Of a DNA stretch of 64,000 nucleotides, positions 42,245 to 51,653 are shown one piece after another. Made by a program: the position numbers and the translations under genes. The notes beneath the pieces are model-generated. The model was not told the origin of the DNA. It ran no database searches and saw nothing but the letters and a program-made list of their open reading frames with translations. Every line of letters begins with the position of its first letter. Positions within the stretch are counted from its first letter, which is position 1. This DNA is from Dictyoglomus thermophilum H-6-12 (lineage in GTDB: Bacteria > Dictyoglomota > Dictyoglomia > Dictyoglomales > Dictyoglomaceae). The stretch is taken from positions 1,584,525 to 1,648,524 of the forward strand of contig NC_011297.1 in assembly GCF_000020965.1 (NCBI RefSeq), read 5' to 3'.

Positions 42245-45200
42245 ACTTCCTCCTTATAGAAATCTTGAATCGCTCTATAATCTATATCTTTATCTCCAAA
42301 TTCCATAATCATTTTCACCACCGCATTCCACATATCTTCGGATACAATACAAGAGAGGCCAATGTCAAAGCATGCCCTTCTCCATGCTTTGTCCTTGTTG
42401 TCTACTGCCACCACTAGATCAAAATCGTAATTGGCAAGAGTAGATAATTCATCTCCCTTTATATCTATTTTTATAAAATCTTCGTGATCTTCAAGAGAGT
42501 AAAGCTTATAACCTAAATTCTTTAACTCCTTCCAAGGGGAGGAGACAATTGTAGTAACAAGTATCTTACCTCCGTTTATAGGAACCTTAACTCCACTAGC
42601 ATATAAAGCTTTATAAAGAGCTTTAGACCATTCATAATCTATACCCATAACTTCACCTGTTGATCTCATCTCAGGGCCAAGCTCTACCTCTGCGCCTTTA
42701 ATCTTCGTAAAAGAAAATACAGGAGCCTTTATAGCATAATAATTAGGTCTAGGATGAAGTCCTGGTTTTAGACCAAGATCCCTAAGACTATATCCAAGAG
42801 CCACCTTGGTAGCATATTTTACCAAAGGTAATTTTAAAGCTTTACTAAGATAAGGTATAGTCCTAGAAGCCCTTGGGTTTGCTTCAAGTACATATACCTC
42901 TTCATCTTTAGAAGATATCACATATTGAATATTCAAAAGACCTTTAACCTCAAGTCCAAGTGCTATTTTTGTGGAATAATCCACAATTTTATCTATTACT
43001 TCTTGAGAAAGAGTATAATGGGGAAAAACAGTAGTACTATCTCCGGAGTGAATTCCAGCCTTTTCAATATGCTCCATAACTCCAGGAATAAATACCTCTT
43101 TCCCGTCACAAAGAAGATCTACCTCAGCCTCTTTACCTACTATAAATTGATCCATCCATAAGGGTAAGATTATATCCTTTCTCTCAAAATAGTCTTCCAA
43201 ATCTTTCATATTATGCACAATAATCATTGCCCTTCCACCAAGTACATAAGAGGGCCTTAAAAGTACTGGAAAACCTATCTCCTCTATTACTTCTTTGGCT
43301 TCTTCAAGACTCCTTATATAAAATCCTTTAGGTCTTGGAATTTTATTCCTCTTTAGAAATCTATCAAATTTTTCCCTATCCTCTGCCAAATCTATACTCT
43401 TTTGAGATGTTCCTAATAGATAAAAACCTCTCTTTTCAAGATTTTTAGATAAGTTAATAGAAGTCTGACCTCCAAACTGAGATAGAAAACCCAAAGGTTC
43501 TTCCTGTTCCATAATATTTGTAACATCCTCACTGGTTAAAGGTTCAAAATAAAGTCTATCGGACATATCAAAGTCTGTACTTAATGTCTCTGGGTTGTTA
43601 TTTATCATTATAGAGACAAGTCCTTCCTCTTTAATAGCCTTCACAGCATGTACAGTACAATAATCAAACTCTATCCCCTGTCCTATCCTTATAGGCCCAC
43701 TACCAAGAACCACAACAGATCTCTGAGGATTCTTTTGAGCCTCATTTTCATCTTCATAAGTTGAATAATAGTAAGGAGTACTTGCAGCAAATTCTGCTGC
43801 ACAGGTATCTACGATCTTATATACTGGAAAGATCTTATGAAGCCTTCTATAAGCAAAGATTTCATCCTTTGTAGCATTCAAAAAACATGAAAGGTCATAA
43901 TCGCCAAAACCTATCTTTTTAAGTTCTCTAACTTCTTCAGGAGAAAGCTCATTTAAGCTCTTACCTCTATATTTTTGAGCTATTTCTATAAGGTTATATA
44001 TTTTTGTAAGGAAAAATTTGTCTATCTTAGTTAATTCATAGGCCTGATCTACTGTAAGTCCCCTCATAAATCCCTCTGCAAGCAAAAACAATCTTCTATC
44101 ATCTGCCATTTTTAGATATTTTCTTATTTCCTCATCACTAAAATAGGAATATCTTCTATCAAAAAGGCCTGCATCAACTTCTAAAGATCTTAGAGCCTTT
44201 AGGAGTGCCTCTTCAAAAGTCCTACCAAGGGCCATAACTTCTCCTGTTGCCTGCATTTGAGTACCCAGTCTTCTGTCCCTAACTTTAAATTTTTCAAAAG
44301 CCCATCTGGGTATTTTTATTACCACATAATCAAGAGTAGGTTCAAAGGCTGCATAAGTTTCTCCAGTCACAGGATTCTTTATCTCGTCAAGAGTTTTACC
44401 AAGAGCAATCTTAGCAGTAAGCCTTGCAATAGGAAATCCTGTAGCTTTAGAGGCCAAAGCAGAAGATCTACTTACTCTTGGGTTTACTTCAATTACATAG
44501 TATTCTCTCTTATTGGGATTTAAAGCATATTGAATATTACATCCACCTTCGATCTTTAATGCGGTGATTATCTTTAAAGACGCTGTCCTCAGCATCTGAT
44601 ACTCTATATCAGTAAGAGTTTGGGTCGGCGCTACCACGATACTATCCCCTGTATGTATACCCATAGGATCTACATTTTCCATACTACAAACAGTAATTAC
44701 GTTACCTTTTCTGTCCCTCATTACTTCGAATTCGATCTCTTTCCATCCTACAACACTTTTCTCTAGCAGAGCTTGACTCACAGGACTCAATCTTAAACTC
44801 CTCAAAAGAGCCTTCTCAAATTCTTCAAAAGTTTCAACAATTCCTCCTCCCGTTCCTCCAAGAGTATAGGCAGGCCTAATAACAAGAGGTAACCCAATAA
44901 TTTCAAGAGCCTTTCTTCCTTCCTCCATAGATCTTACCACTACGCTAGGAAGTACAGGTTCTCCAATCTCTTCCATCCTTTTTCTAAAAAGTTCTCTATC
45001 TTCAGCCATACTAATGGATTCAAGGGAGGCTCCTAGAAGTGGAACTCCATATTTCTCAAGAATACCTGCTGATGCAAGCTCCATAGCAAGATTCAAACCT
45101 GTTTGTCCGCCAAGGGTGGCAATTATACCATCAGGTTTTTCTTTTTCTATAATTCTTTCTACTACTTCTGCGGTTATAGGTTCTATATAAATCCTATCTG

Positions 45201-45372
45201 CCATCTCCCAATCGGTCATTATGGTAGCAGGATTAGAGTTAATAAGTACTACTTCTACCCCTTCTTCCTTTAAAGCCTTACATGCTTGAGTACCAGAATA
45301 GTCAAATTCTGCTGCTTGTCCTATTACTATAGGTCCTGAACCTATTACTAAAACTTTCTTATATTTCTCCAA
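42208..45372 (-). CDS. carB: Carbamoyl phosphate synthase large subunit
   Basis: A 1054-residue CarB, full length, that makes carbamoyl phosphate from bicarbonate, ATP and ammonia delivered by CarA. Two homologous ATP-grasp halves are seen ([15 protein letters not shown] and [33 protein letters not shown] and [15 protein letters not shown]), with the oligomerisation region between them and an MGS-type allosteric domain at the end. It starts at TTG, with GAGGTG upstream. Presence in the arg operon ties it to arginine synthesis, though it must also serve pyrimidines if no other copy exists. Confidence 0.97.
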   Translation of the reverse strand: MEKYKKVLVIGSGPIVIGQAAEFDYSGTQACKALKEEGVEVVLINSNPATIMTDWEMADRIYIEPITAEVVERIIEKEKPDGIIATLGGQTGLNLAMELASAGILEKYGVPLLGASLESISMAEDRELFRKRMEEIGEPVLPSVVVRSMEEGRKALEIIGLPLVIRPAYTLGGTGGGIVETFEEFEKALLRSLRLSPVSQALLEKSVVGWKEIEFEVMRDRKGNVITVCSMENVDPMGIHTGDSIVVAPTQTLTDIEYQMLRTASLKIITALKIEGGCNIQYALNPNKREYYVIEVNPRVSRSSALASKATGFPIARLTAKIALGKTLDEIKNPVTGETYAAFEPTLDYVVIKIPRWAFEKFKVRDRRLGTQMQATGEVMALGRTFEEALLKALRSLEVDAGLFDRRYSYFSDEEIRKYLKMADDRRLFLLAEGFMRGLTVDQAYELTKIDKFFLTKIYNLIEIAQKYRGKSLNELSPEEVRELKKIGFGDYDLSCFLNATKDEIFAYRRLHKIFPVYKIVDTCAAEFAASTPYYYSTYEDENEAQKNPQRSVVVLGSGPIRIGQGIEFDYCTVHAVKAIKEEGLVSIMINNNPETLSTDFDMSDRLYFEPLTSEDVTNIMEQEEPLGFLSQFGGQTSINLSKNLEKRGFYLLGTSQKSIDLAEDREKFDRFLKRNKIPRPKGFYIRSLEEAKEVIEEIGFPVLLRPSYVLGGRAMIIVHNMKDLEDYFERKDIILPLWMDQFIVGKEAEVDLLCDGKEVFIPGVMEHIEKAGIHSGDSTTVFPHYTLSQEVIDKIVDYSTKIALGLEVKGLLNIQYVISSKDEEVYVLEANPRASRTIPYLSKALKLPLVKYATKVALGYSLRDLGLKPGLHPRPNYYAIKAPVFSFTKIKGAEVELGPEMRSTGEVMGIDYEWSKALYKALYASGVKVPINGGKILVTTIVSSPWKELKNLGYKLYSLEDHEDFIKIDIKGDELSTLANYDFDLVVAVDNKDKAWRRACFDIGLSCIVSEDMWNAVVKMIMEFGDKDIDYRAIQDFYKEEVWLSGEVAGESR

Positions 45373-45390
45373 TGTAGTTCACCTCACTCA

Positions 45391-46464
45391 TCAAAAAAGT
45401 CTATAGTATTCATCAAATATAAACTTAGTATCCCATGGACCTGGAGAAGCCTCTGGATGGAATTGAACCGCCACTAAAGGTAGAGAATTATGTTTTATAC
45501 CTTCCACAGTATGATCGTTCAAATTATAGTAATTTACCTCAAAGCCAGGGGGTAAAGTTTTTTCATCTATGGCATAACTATGATTTTGGGAAGTTATATA
45601 AGTTCTTCTTGTATCCACATGATATACAGGGTGATTAGCTCCTCTATGACCAAACTTTAACTTATAGGTCTTAGCACCAAAACTCAAGGCTATAAGCTGA
45701 ATACCTAAACAAATTCCAAGAATTGGCTTTTCAAGGGACATGATTCTTCTTATGGTTTCTTGAACATACGGTACATTAGCAGGATCGCCAGGCCCATTGG
45801 ATAGTACTATTCCATCAGGATTATAATTTTTAATATCTTCAAAGGAAGTCCATGCTGGGAAAATCTTAATTCTAAAATTATATCTCAATAGTTCTCTCAC
45901 TATACCCATTTTCACTCCAAAATCAAGAAGAGCAAGCTTTTTATCCCCTTCTGGATTTATCTCATAAGGAACAGTAGTAGTAACTCTCCTTACAAGATCA
46001 AGATAGCTAAAATCATATTTCAAAAGTTTTTTGGCTAGTACAAAGGCGTCCTTTTCTTTTGTAGAAATAATGGCTTTCATAGTACCAAACTTTCTTATTT
46101 CTCTTACTATAGCTCTGGTATCTACTTTGTGAATTCCAACTATCTTGTTCTCAACCAAAAATTCTCTAAGACTTTTCTCGCTATTCCAGTGAAACTTGTA
46201 ATCATTAAACTCCCTTGCTACAACTCCACTACAATGAATCTTTGAACTTTCAAGTCTTTCTGTATCTACACCGTAATTTCCTATAAGGGGATAAGAAAAA
46301 ACAATTATTTGATTAGCATAAGAGGGATCCGTCAAGGTCTGAGGATATCCTACCATTCCTGTATTAAAAACAATCTCACCCACCACTTCTCCTTCATATC
46401 CAAAACTTTCCCCCACAAAACTATGTCCTGTCTCTAAAACAAGAATAGCTTCTTTTCCTCTCAT
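45391..46464 (-). CDS. carA: Carbamoyl phosphate synthase small subunit
   Basis: About 357 residues. The N-terminal domain begins GKEAILVLETGHSFVGESFGYEG; the class I glutaminase has its nucleophile in PILGICLGIQLIALSFG and the His-Glu pair in AVQFHPEASPGPWDT. It feeds ammonia to CarB. I choose the ATG at 46464 with GAGGTG just upstream; a GTG three codons earlier overlaps argD. Eighteen nt separate it from carB. Confidence 0.96.
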   Translation of the reverse strand: MRGKEAILVLETGHSFVGESFGYEGEVVGEIVFNTGMVGYPQTLTDPSYANQIIVFSYPLIGNYGVDTERLESSKIHCSGVVAREFNDYKFHWNSEKSLREFLVENKIVGIHKVDTRAIVREIRKFGTMKAIISTKEKDAFVLAKKLLKYDFSYLDLVRRVTTTVPYEINPEGDKKLALLDFGVKMGIVRELLRYNFRIKIFPAWTSFEDIKNYNPDGIVLSNGPGDPANVPYVQETIRRIMSLEKPILGICLGIQLIALSFGAKTYKLKFGHRGANHPVYHVDTRRTYITSQNHSYAIDEKTLPPGFEVNYYNLNDHTVEGIKHNSLPLVAVQFHPEASPGPWDTKFIFDEYYRLF

Positions 46465-46466
46465 TA

Positions 46467-47624
46467 TTAACACCTCTTCTGTAAAACATCTTTTATATTT
46501 TCTATACCCATTTCAAGCTCTTCTTTGGTTATTATTAGAGGAGGAAGAAGTCTTAAAACATTCTCTCCTGCAGAAAGAACAAGGATACCTATTTCTATCA
46601 ATTCCTCCTGAATTTCTCTTGCCTTTATACCATTTAGCTCTATACCCCACATAAGACCTCTACCTCTTATCTCCTTAACCGAGTGAAGATTCAAAAGATC
46701 TTTTAGTTTTTCTTCCATAAAAAGTCCTTTTTCTCGCACTTCTCTTAAAAATCTTTCATTACCTACAATGTCAAGAACTGCTGTACCTGCAGCACAAGCT
46801 ATGAGATTTCCTCCCATTGTAGTACCATGAGATCCAGGCCCCATAACTTGAGCAATATCCCTTGAAGTACATACTGCTCCAAGAGGTAATCCTCCCCCAA
46901 GAGCCTTTGCTAAAAGTACTATATCTGCTTTAACCTCGTAATACTCTTCAGCGAGAAAATATCCTGTTCTTCCTATACCCGTTTGAATCTCATCAAAAAT
47001 TAAGAGTATACCCTTTTCTTTAGTAAATTCCCTTACCTGCTTTAGATATTCCTTATTAGCAGGGTTAACTCCCCCTTCTCCTTGTATAGGCTCTAAAATC
47101 ACAGCACAGGTTTCTTCATCAACGGCATTCTCAAGAGCCGAGATATCGTTATAGGGAACATAAGTGAAACCTGGAACAAGGGGTTCAAAACCCTCATGAT
47201 ATTTTTTTTGCCCTGTTGCAGAAAGAGCTCCATAAGTCCTACCATGAAAAGAATTGTTCATACTAATGATTTTCCATTTTTTACCCCCAAAATACTTTCT
47301 AGACAATTTAATTGCTGCTTCTACAGCTTCAGCTCCACTATTACATAAAAAAAATGCCTCCCTTTTTGTAAGGGAGGCAAGCTTTTCAAGAAGCTCAAAT
47401 TGCGGCAAGTTATAAAACAGGTTTGACACATGACTCAACTTCTCTATCTGATCCTTCACCCTTCTCACTATTTCCGGATGAGAATGACCTAAAGCATTTA
47501 CTCCAATTCCGCTGGTAAGATCTAAATATCTTTTGCCTTGATTATCAAACAACCAAATACCTTCGCCACGCACAAAAACAGGTTTAAACCTTTTATATAC
47601 AGGGAAAAATCTATCTTCCTTCAT
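46467..47624 (-). CDS. argD: Acetylornithine aminotransferase
   Basis: A 385-residue class III PLP aminotransferase that converts N-acetylglutamate semialdehyde to N-acetylornithine. YLDLTSGIGVNALGHSHPEI, FLCNSGAEAVEAAIKLSRKYF, FDEIQTGIGRTG and the PLP lysine in LLAKALGGGLPLGAV (about residue 237) are intact. GAGGTGAAAAG precedes the ATG, 9 nt after argJ. Some ArgD enzymes also act in lysine synthesis. Confidence 0.96.
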   Translation of the reverse strand: MKEDRFFPVYKRFKPVFVRGEGIWLFDNQGKRYLDLTSGIGVNALGHSHPEIVRRVKDQIEKLSHVSNLFYNLPQFELLEKLASLTKREAFFLCNSGAEAVEAAIKLSRKYFGGKKWKIISMNNSFHGRTYGALSATGQKKYHEGFEPLVPGFTYVPYNDISALENAVDEETCAVILEPIQGEGGVNPANKEYLKQVREFTKEKGILLIFDEIQTGIGRTGYFLAEEYYEVKADIVLLAKALGGGLPLGAVCTSRDIAQVMGPGSHGTTMGGNLIACAAGTAVLDIVGNERFLREVREKGLFMEEKLKDLLNLHSVKEIRGRGLMWGIELNGIKAREIQEELIEIGILVLSAGENVLRLLPPLIITKEELEMGIENIKDVLQKRC

Positions 47625-47633
47625 CTTTTCACC

Positions 47634-48809
47634 TCATGTTCTATAGTATGCATTTATTTTGACATACTCCTCTGTAAGATCACATCCCCAGGAAATTGCA
47701 TTGTATCTACCTTCATTGAGTATTATTCTTATTCTCACTTCACTACCCTTTAAATAATTTTTCACTTCCTGTGAATTATACCCTAAAGGTTCATTTTTTG
47801 CAAAGACTAAGTGTTCGCCTATATAAAGCTCTATTTTATCAAGATCAAAAACATATTCCGTTTGTCCAATGCTAGCAAGGACTCTACCCCAATTATCATC
47901 ACCTCCAGCAATTGCAGCCTTAACAAGATTAGACATAACTACAGCCCTTGCCATAATCCTTGCCTTTTTCAAACTCTCTGCTTTTTCCACTGAAACCTCA
48001 ATAAGCTTTTTAGCTCCTTCTCCATCTTTAGCAATCATTTTAGCAAAATTTTGGGTAACCATATCTAAGCCTTTTTGAAACCTTTTCTCCGAAATATCTT
48101 CTTCTTCGGTAGAGAATATTAGAACTGTATCGTTAGTGCTACTACATCCATCAATACTTATTTGATGAAAAGACTTATCCACACTTCTCTTTAAGACTCT
48201 CTTTAAAGCCTCATTACCAAGTTTGGCATTAGTTCCAATAAAGACTAACATTGTAGCCATATTAGGGTGAATCATTCCTGCTCCCTTTGCAATTCCACTT
48301 ATTATTACATTGCCATTCTTAACTCCTGAAAGTTTTGGAAATGTGTCCGTAGTCATGATAGCTTCTGCTATATCTTTACCAGAATTCTTTGAGAGATTTT
48401 TGAAAGCAAGGTCTATACCATAAGCTACTTTATCCCTTTCAAGACAAGCCCCAATTTTTCCTGTAGATGCCACAAAAACCAATTCTTTTTCGATTCCTAT
48501 TCTTTTTGCTACCTCTTCAGCCATAAATTCTGCATCCTTAATTCCTCTTTCTCCCGTACATGCATTGGCTTGTCCACTATTTATAACTATAGCCTGAATA
48601 AGACCATATTTTTCCAAATGTCTTTTTGAAACTATCACAGGTGCAGCTTTAACTGTATTTCTCGTAAACATAGAAGCTGCATTAGCAGGTTTATCAAATA
48701 CTATGAGAGCAAGATCTAATTTGTTATTCTCTTTTAAACCACAAGAAACAGCAGCAGCTTTTACTCCCTTTATATCCGTGAGATATAGTTTTTCTACCTT
48801 CCAAGCCAT
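47634..48809 (-). CDS. argJ: Bifunctional ornithine acetyltransferase/N-acetylglutamate synthase
   Basis: About 391 residues. ArgJ transfers the acetyl group from N-acetylornithine to glutamate, giving the cyclic arginine pathway; many also use acetyl-CoA. The self-cleavage site is in KGAGMIHPNMATMLVF, where the Thr after MA becomes the nucleophile. I start at the ATG at 48809 (MAWKVEKLYLTDIKGVKAAAVSCGL) since GGTTGGAGAG is upstream and this matches family N-termini; a longer reading adds 16 atypical residues overlapping argC. Presence of ArgJ means an ArgA-type synthase is not essential. Confidence 0.95.
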   Translation of the reverse strand: MAWKVEKLYLTDIKGVKAAAVSCGLKENNKLDLALIVFDKPANAASMFTRNTVKAAPVIVSKRHLEKYGLIQAIVINSGQANACTGERGIKDAEFMAEEVAKRIGIEKELVFVASTGKIGACLERDKVAYGIDLAFKNLSKNSGKDIAEAIMTTDTFPKLSGVKNGNVIISGIAKGAGMIHPNMATMLVFIGTNAKLGNEALKRVLKRSVDKSFHQISIDGCSSTNDTVLIFSTEEEDISEKRFQKGLDMVTQNFAKMIAKDGEGAKKLIEVSVEKAESLKKARIMARAVVMSNLVKAAIAGGDDNWGRVLASIGQTEYVFDLDKIELYIGEHLVFAKNEPLGYNSQEVKNYLKGSEVRIRIILNEGRYNAISWGCDLTEEYVKINAYYRT

Positions 48810-48831
48810 TTTTCTCTCCAACCTCTCTCTT

Positions 48832-49842
48832 CTATGGATATAGTGGTAAAAAGTCAAGACCTAAATTTTCGTCATAACCAAACATGATATTCATATTCTG
48901 AACAGCCTGGCCTGCTGCTCCCTTTATAAGATTATCTATAGCTACAAAAATTACTGCATTTCTCGTATTCTTATCTACCTGAGCACTTATTACTGCCCAA
49001 TTTGTACCTCTAACTTTCTTAATCTCTGGTGAACAAGAAGGAGGTAGTATCTTTATAAAATATTCATCTTTGTATACCTCTTTAAATAACAGATACAATT
49101 CATCAGATGTTATATCCTCCCTAAGAGGAACATAGATGGAAGCAAAAATACCTCTAAATACTGGAATAAGTTGAGGAATAAACAAAACTCTTAAATACCC
49201 CATCTCTTTGACTATATTCTCAATCTCTGGCTGATGTCGATGATTAAGAATAGAATAAGCCTGATAGTTTTCTGCTATATTACCATATATGCTTTTGTCA
49301 GTGGGTTTCCTTCCTGCCCCTGAAATTCCAGACTTAGCATCGATTATAGCGTTTCCATAAGTTAAATTATTTTTTATCAATGGGAAAAGTCCTAAGAGTG
49401 ATGCTGTAGGATAACATCCAGGATTAGCTATATACTTTGCATCTCTAATCTTCTCCCTAAATACCTCTGGAAGTCCGTAAACAACTTTTTCCAAAAGCTC
49501 AGGCATGCTATGTTTTATTCCATAAACCCTTTCGTATTCTCCAGGATTTTTGAATCTAAAGTCAGCACTCATATCTATGAATCTTTCAGGGATTTGATTA
49601 TCATTTAAAAATTTTAAAGTCTCCCCACTTCCAAGGGCAAAAAACACTACATCTAAGTTCTTATAAAGTTCTGTGTAAGAACTCCTATCTGACACAAAAA
49701 TTTTTTCAGACTCAAAGATCCAAGAATCCTCAAAATGATCTGAAAAAAGATAAAGTTTTTCTACCTCGGGATGTTTCAAAAGAATCCTTGTGAGCTCCAG
49801 GCCAACATAACCCGAAGCACCCACTATTCCTACCCTAATCAT
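48832..49842 (-). CDS. argC: N-acetyl-gamma-glutamyl-phosphate reductase
   Basis: A 336-residue ArgC. The NADP-binding [20 protein letters not shown] at the start and the catalytic cysteine in [17 protein letters not shown] (about residue 143) are clear; HRHQPEI carries the catalytic His. It reduces N-acetylglutamyl phosphate to the semialdehyde. AAAAGGAGG precedes the ATG. It overlaps argG by 8 nt. Its substrate comes from ArgB, which is not in this operon. Confidence 0.96.
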   Translation of the reverse strand: MIRVGIVGASGYVGLELTRILLKHPEVEKLYLFSDHFEDSWIFESEKIFVSDRSSYTELYKNLDVVFFALGSGETLKFLNDNQIPERFIDMSADFRFKNPGEYERVYGIKHSMPELLEKVVYGLPEVFREKIRDAKYIANPGCYPTASLLGLFPLIKNNLTYGNAIIDAKSGISGAGRKPTDKSIYGNIAENYQAYSILNHRHQPEIENIVKEMGYLRVLFIPQLIPVFRGIFASIYVPLREDITSDELYLLFKEVYKDEYFIKILPPSCSPEIKKVRGTNWAVISAQVDKNTRNAVIFVAIDNLIKGAAGQAVQNMNIMFGYDENLGLDFLPLYP

Positions 49843-51028
49843 TATTGCCTCCTTTTAGAGCGTAAAGATAATTTTGAAGACCAAAGAGCTTAATAAAGCC
49901 AACAGCAGATTCCGTAGAGAAAGTACTCCCTTTATCATAGGTAGCAAGTCCATGATCATAAAGGGAATAAGGAGACTCTCTTCCAACTATGGAGAAACTC
50001 CAAGGAAGAAGCTTTATTTTTACTTTTCCCGTTACTCTATCTTGGGTCTTATCCATAAATGCTTGAAGAGCCTCTCTAAAAGGATCAAACCAAAGTCCAT
50101 AGTAGACAAGTTCAGCATATTTATCTTCAAGCATCTTTTTATAATGGGCAAGTTCTCGTGGTAAAACCATATCTTCTAAGGCTTCGTGTGCTCTTATAAT
50201 CACTATCGCTGCTGGAGCTTCATAAATTTCTCTAGACTTAATTCCGACGAGCCTATTTTCTATGTGATCGATTCTTCCAATTCCATAACTTCCTGCAATT
50301 TTGTTTAACTCCTCTATAATCTCTACAACATCCTTTCTAACACCATTTAATTCCACGGGAACTCCCCTTTCAAAAGTTATCTCAATATAGGAGGGCTCTC
50401 TATTTTCAAACCTTGTCCACAAATATATGTCCTCAGGAGGCTCTTGCCAAGGATCTTCTAAAATCCCACCTTCGATACTCCTGCCCCACAAATTCTCATC
50501 AATACTATAAGGACTCTTACGTGAAACTGGAATAGGAATATTATTTTCTAATGCATATTCGATCTCTTCTTCTCTTGAAAAGTTCCATTCCCTTACAGGA
50601 GCAATAATCTCCAAATCAGGAGCAAGAGCTTTAACTCCTAAATCAATTCTTACTTGATCGTTACCCTTTCCAGTACATCCATGAGCTACGTACTTTGCTC
50701 CATTTTCCTTTGCTATTTTAACAAGATATTTAGCAATCAAAGGTCTAGACAAGGCTGTAGCAAGAGGGTAAACTCTCTCGTACATAGCATTAGATTTTAT
50801 GGCAGGAATAATGTAATCTTTTACAAATTCTTCTTTCAAATCCAGAACATAAGCCTTTTCAACTCCTAAATTCTCTGCTTTATTTTTTATTTCATCAAGG
50901 TTTATTCCCTGGCCTATATCTACTGTTAAAGTTATTACATCGAGTGAATATTTTTGCATAAGCCATTTTATAGCCACAGAAGTATCTAAACCACCAGAAT
51001 AGGCTAAAACTACTTTCTCTTTTTTCAC
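49835..51028 (-). CDS. argG: Argininosuccinate synthase
   Basis: A 397-residue ArgG that joins citrulline and aspartate with [18 protein letters not shown] is the PP-loop; [31 protein letters not shown] and [23 protein letters not shown] are family signatures. It starts at GTG with AAAGGAGG upstream. It is the first gene of the arginine operon, directly after the ARG-box promoter, so it would be made first and most. Confidence 0.97.
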   Translation of the reverse strand: MKKEKVVLAYSGGLDTSVAIKWLMQKYSLDVITLTVDIGQGINLDEIKNKAENLGVEKAYVLDLKEEFVKDYIIPAIKSNAMYERVYPLATALSRPLIAKYLVKIAKENGAKYVAHGCTGKGNDQVRIDLGVKALAPDLEIIAPVREWNFSREEEIEYALENNIPIPVSRKSPYSIDENLWGRSIEGGILEDPWQEPPEDIYLWTRFENREPSYIEITFERGVPVELNGVRKDVVEIIEELNKIAGSYGIGRIDHIENRLVGIKSREIYEAPAAIVIIRAHEALEDMVLPRELAHYKKMLEDKYAELVYYGLWFDPFREALQAFMDKTQDRVTGKVKIKLLPWSFSIVGRESPYSLYDHGLATYDKGSTFSTESAVGFIKLFGLQNYLYALKGGNND

Positions 51029-51058
51029 CTTACTTTACCTCCTTTGAAGTTTTGAAAA

Positions 51059-51087
51059 ATTATACCATAAAATTGCATATTTATACA
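51059..51087 (-). promoter_or_regulatory. Arginine operon promoter with ARG box
   Basis: Minus-strand TATAAT (51059-51064) with a TGg extension; 9 nt upstream TGTATAAATATGCA (51074-51087) fits TGNATWWWWATNCA, the ArgR/AhrC ARG-box consensus, at every position. Placement over the -35 region implies repression by arginine. No argR gene is in the window. Confidence 0.75.
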
Positions 51088-51112
51088 CAAATTAAAAAAA
51101 TTTTAACAAATA

Positions 51113-51142
51113 TTGTCTAAAAAAGTTCCTGTGTAGTATACT
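51113..51142 (+). promoter_or_regulatory. Promoter of the FHA protein gene
   Basis: TTGTCT (51113-51118), 18-nt spacer, TATACT (51137-51142). The start codon follows at 51183 after AAGGGAAGGAGG. It is divergent from the arginine promoter with about 25 nt between the elements. Confidence 0.6.
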
Positions 51143-51182
51143 TTAAAAAATCTTTTCATAACTTAAGGGAAGGAGGATTTTT

Positions 51183-51644
51183 ATGAGTCTTGTTTTTTAT
51201 ATAATGTTAGCCCTCTTAATAATTTTAGTAGCTATAGATATAGCTTTAAGACTAAAGAAAGAGAAAAAACCTCAATTACGTAAATTAGAAAAAGGAGAAG
51301 AATTAATAAGCACTTCTAACACAATGAAACTTGACGCATCTTTGCTTCCTATAAATTGGGCATATCTAATAATAAAACACGGAGAAAACAGAGGAAAGGA
51401 TTTTAAAATTATAAAAGACGAAACCACCATAGGAAGAGAGCCAGAAAATGACATTGTTATTCCAAATCCCACTGTTTCAAGATTTCACGCAAAGATAACT
51501 CGTAGCGAAGACAAATATTTTATAGAAGATTTGGGAAGCGCCAATGGCACCATGGTAAATGGCATAAGAGTAACAAAAGAACTTCTACACGATGGAGATA
51601 TTGTCCAACTTGGAGATGTAGTTTTGGTATTCAAATGTCTTTAA
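51183..51644 (+). CDS. Membrane-anchored FHA domain protein
   Basis: A 153-residue protein with an N-terminal membrane helix (about 2-20, VFYIMLALLIILVAIDIAL), a basic linker and a C-terminal FHA domain (about 62-150). The phosphothreonine-binding residues are present: TTIGREPENDIVIPNPTVSRFHAKI and GSANGTMVNG. FHA domains bind phosphothreonine, and a Ser/Thr kinase gene converges on it from 9 nt away, so it is a likely kinase substrate or adaptor at the membrane. Confidence 0.9.
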   Translation: MSLVFYIMLALLIILVAIDIALRLKKEKKPQLRKLEKGEELISTSNTMKLDASLLPINWAYLIIKHGENRGKDFKIIKDETTIGREPENDIVIPNPTVSRFHAKITRSEDKYFIEDLGSANGTMVNGIRVTKELLHDGDIVQLGDVVLVFKCL

Positions 51645-51653
51645 TTTAAGTAC

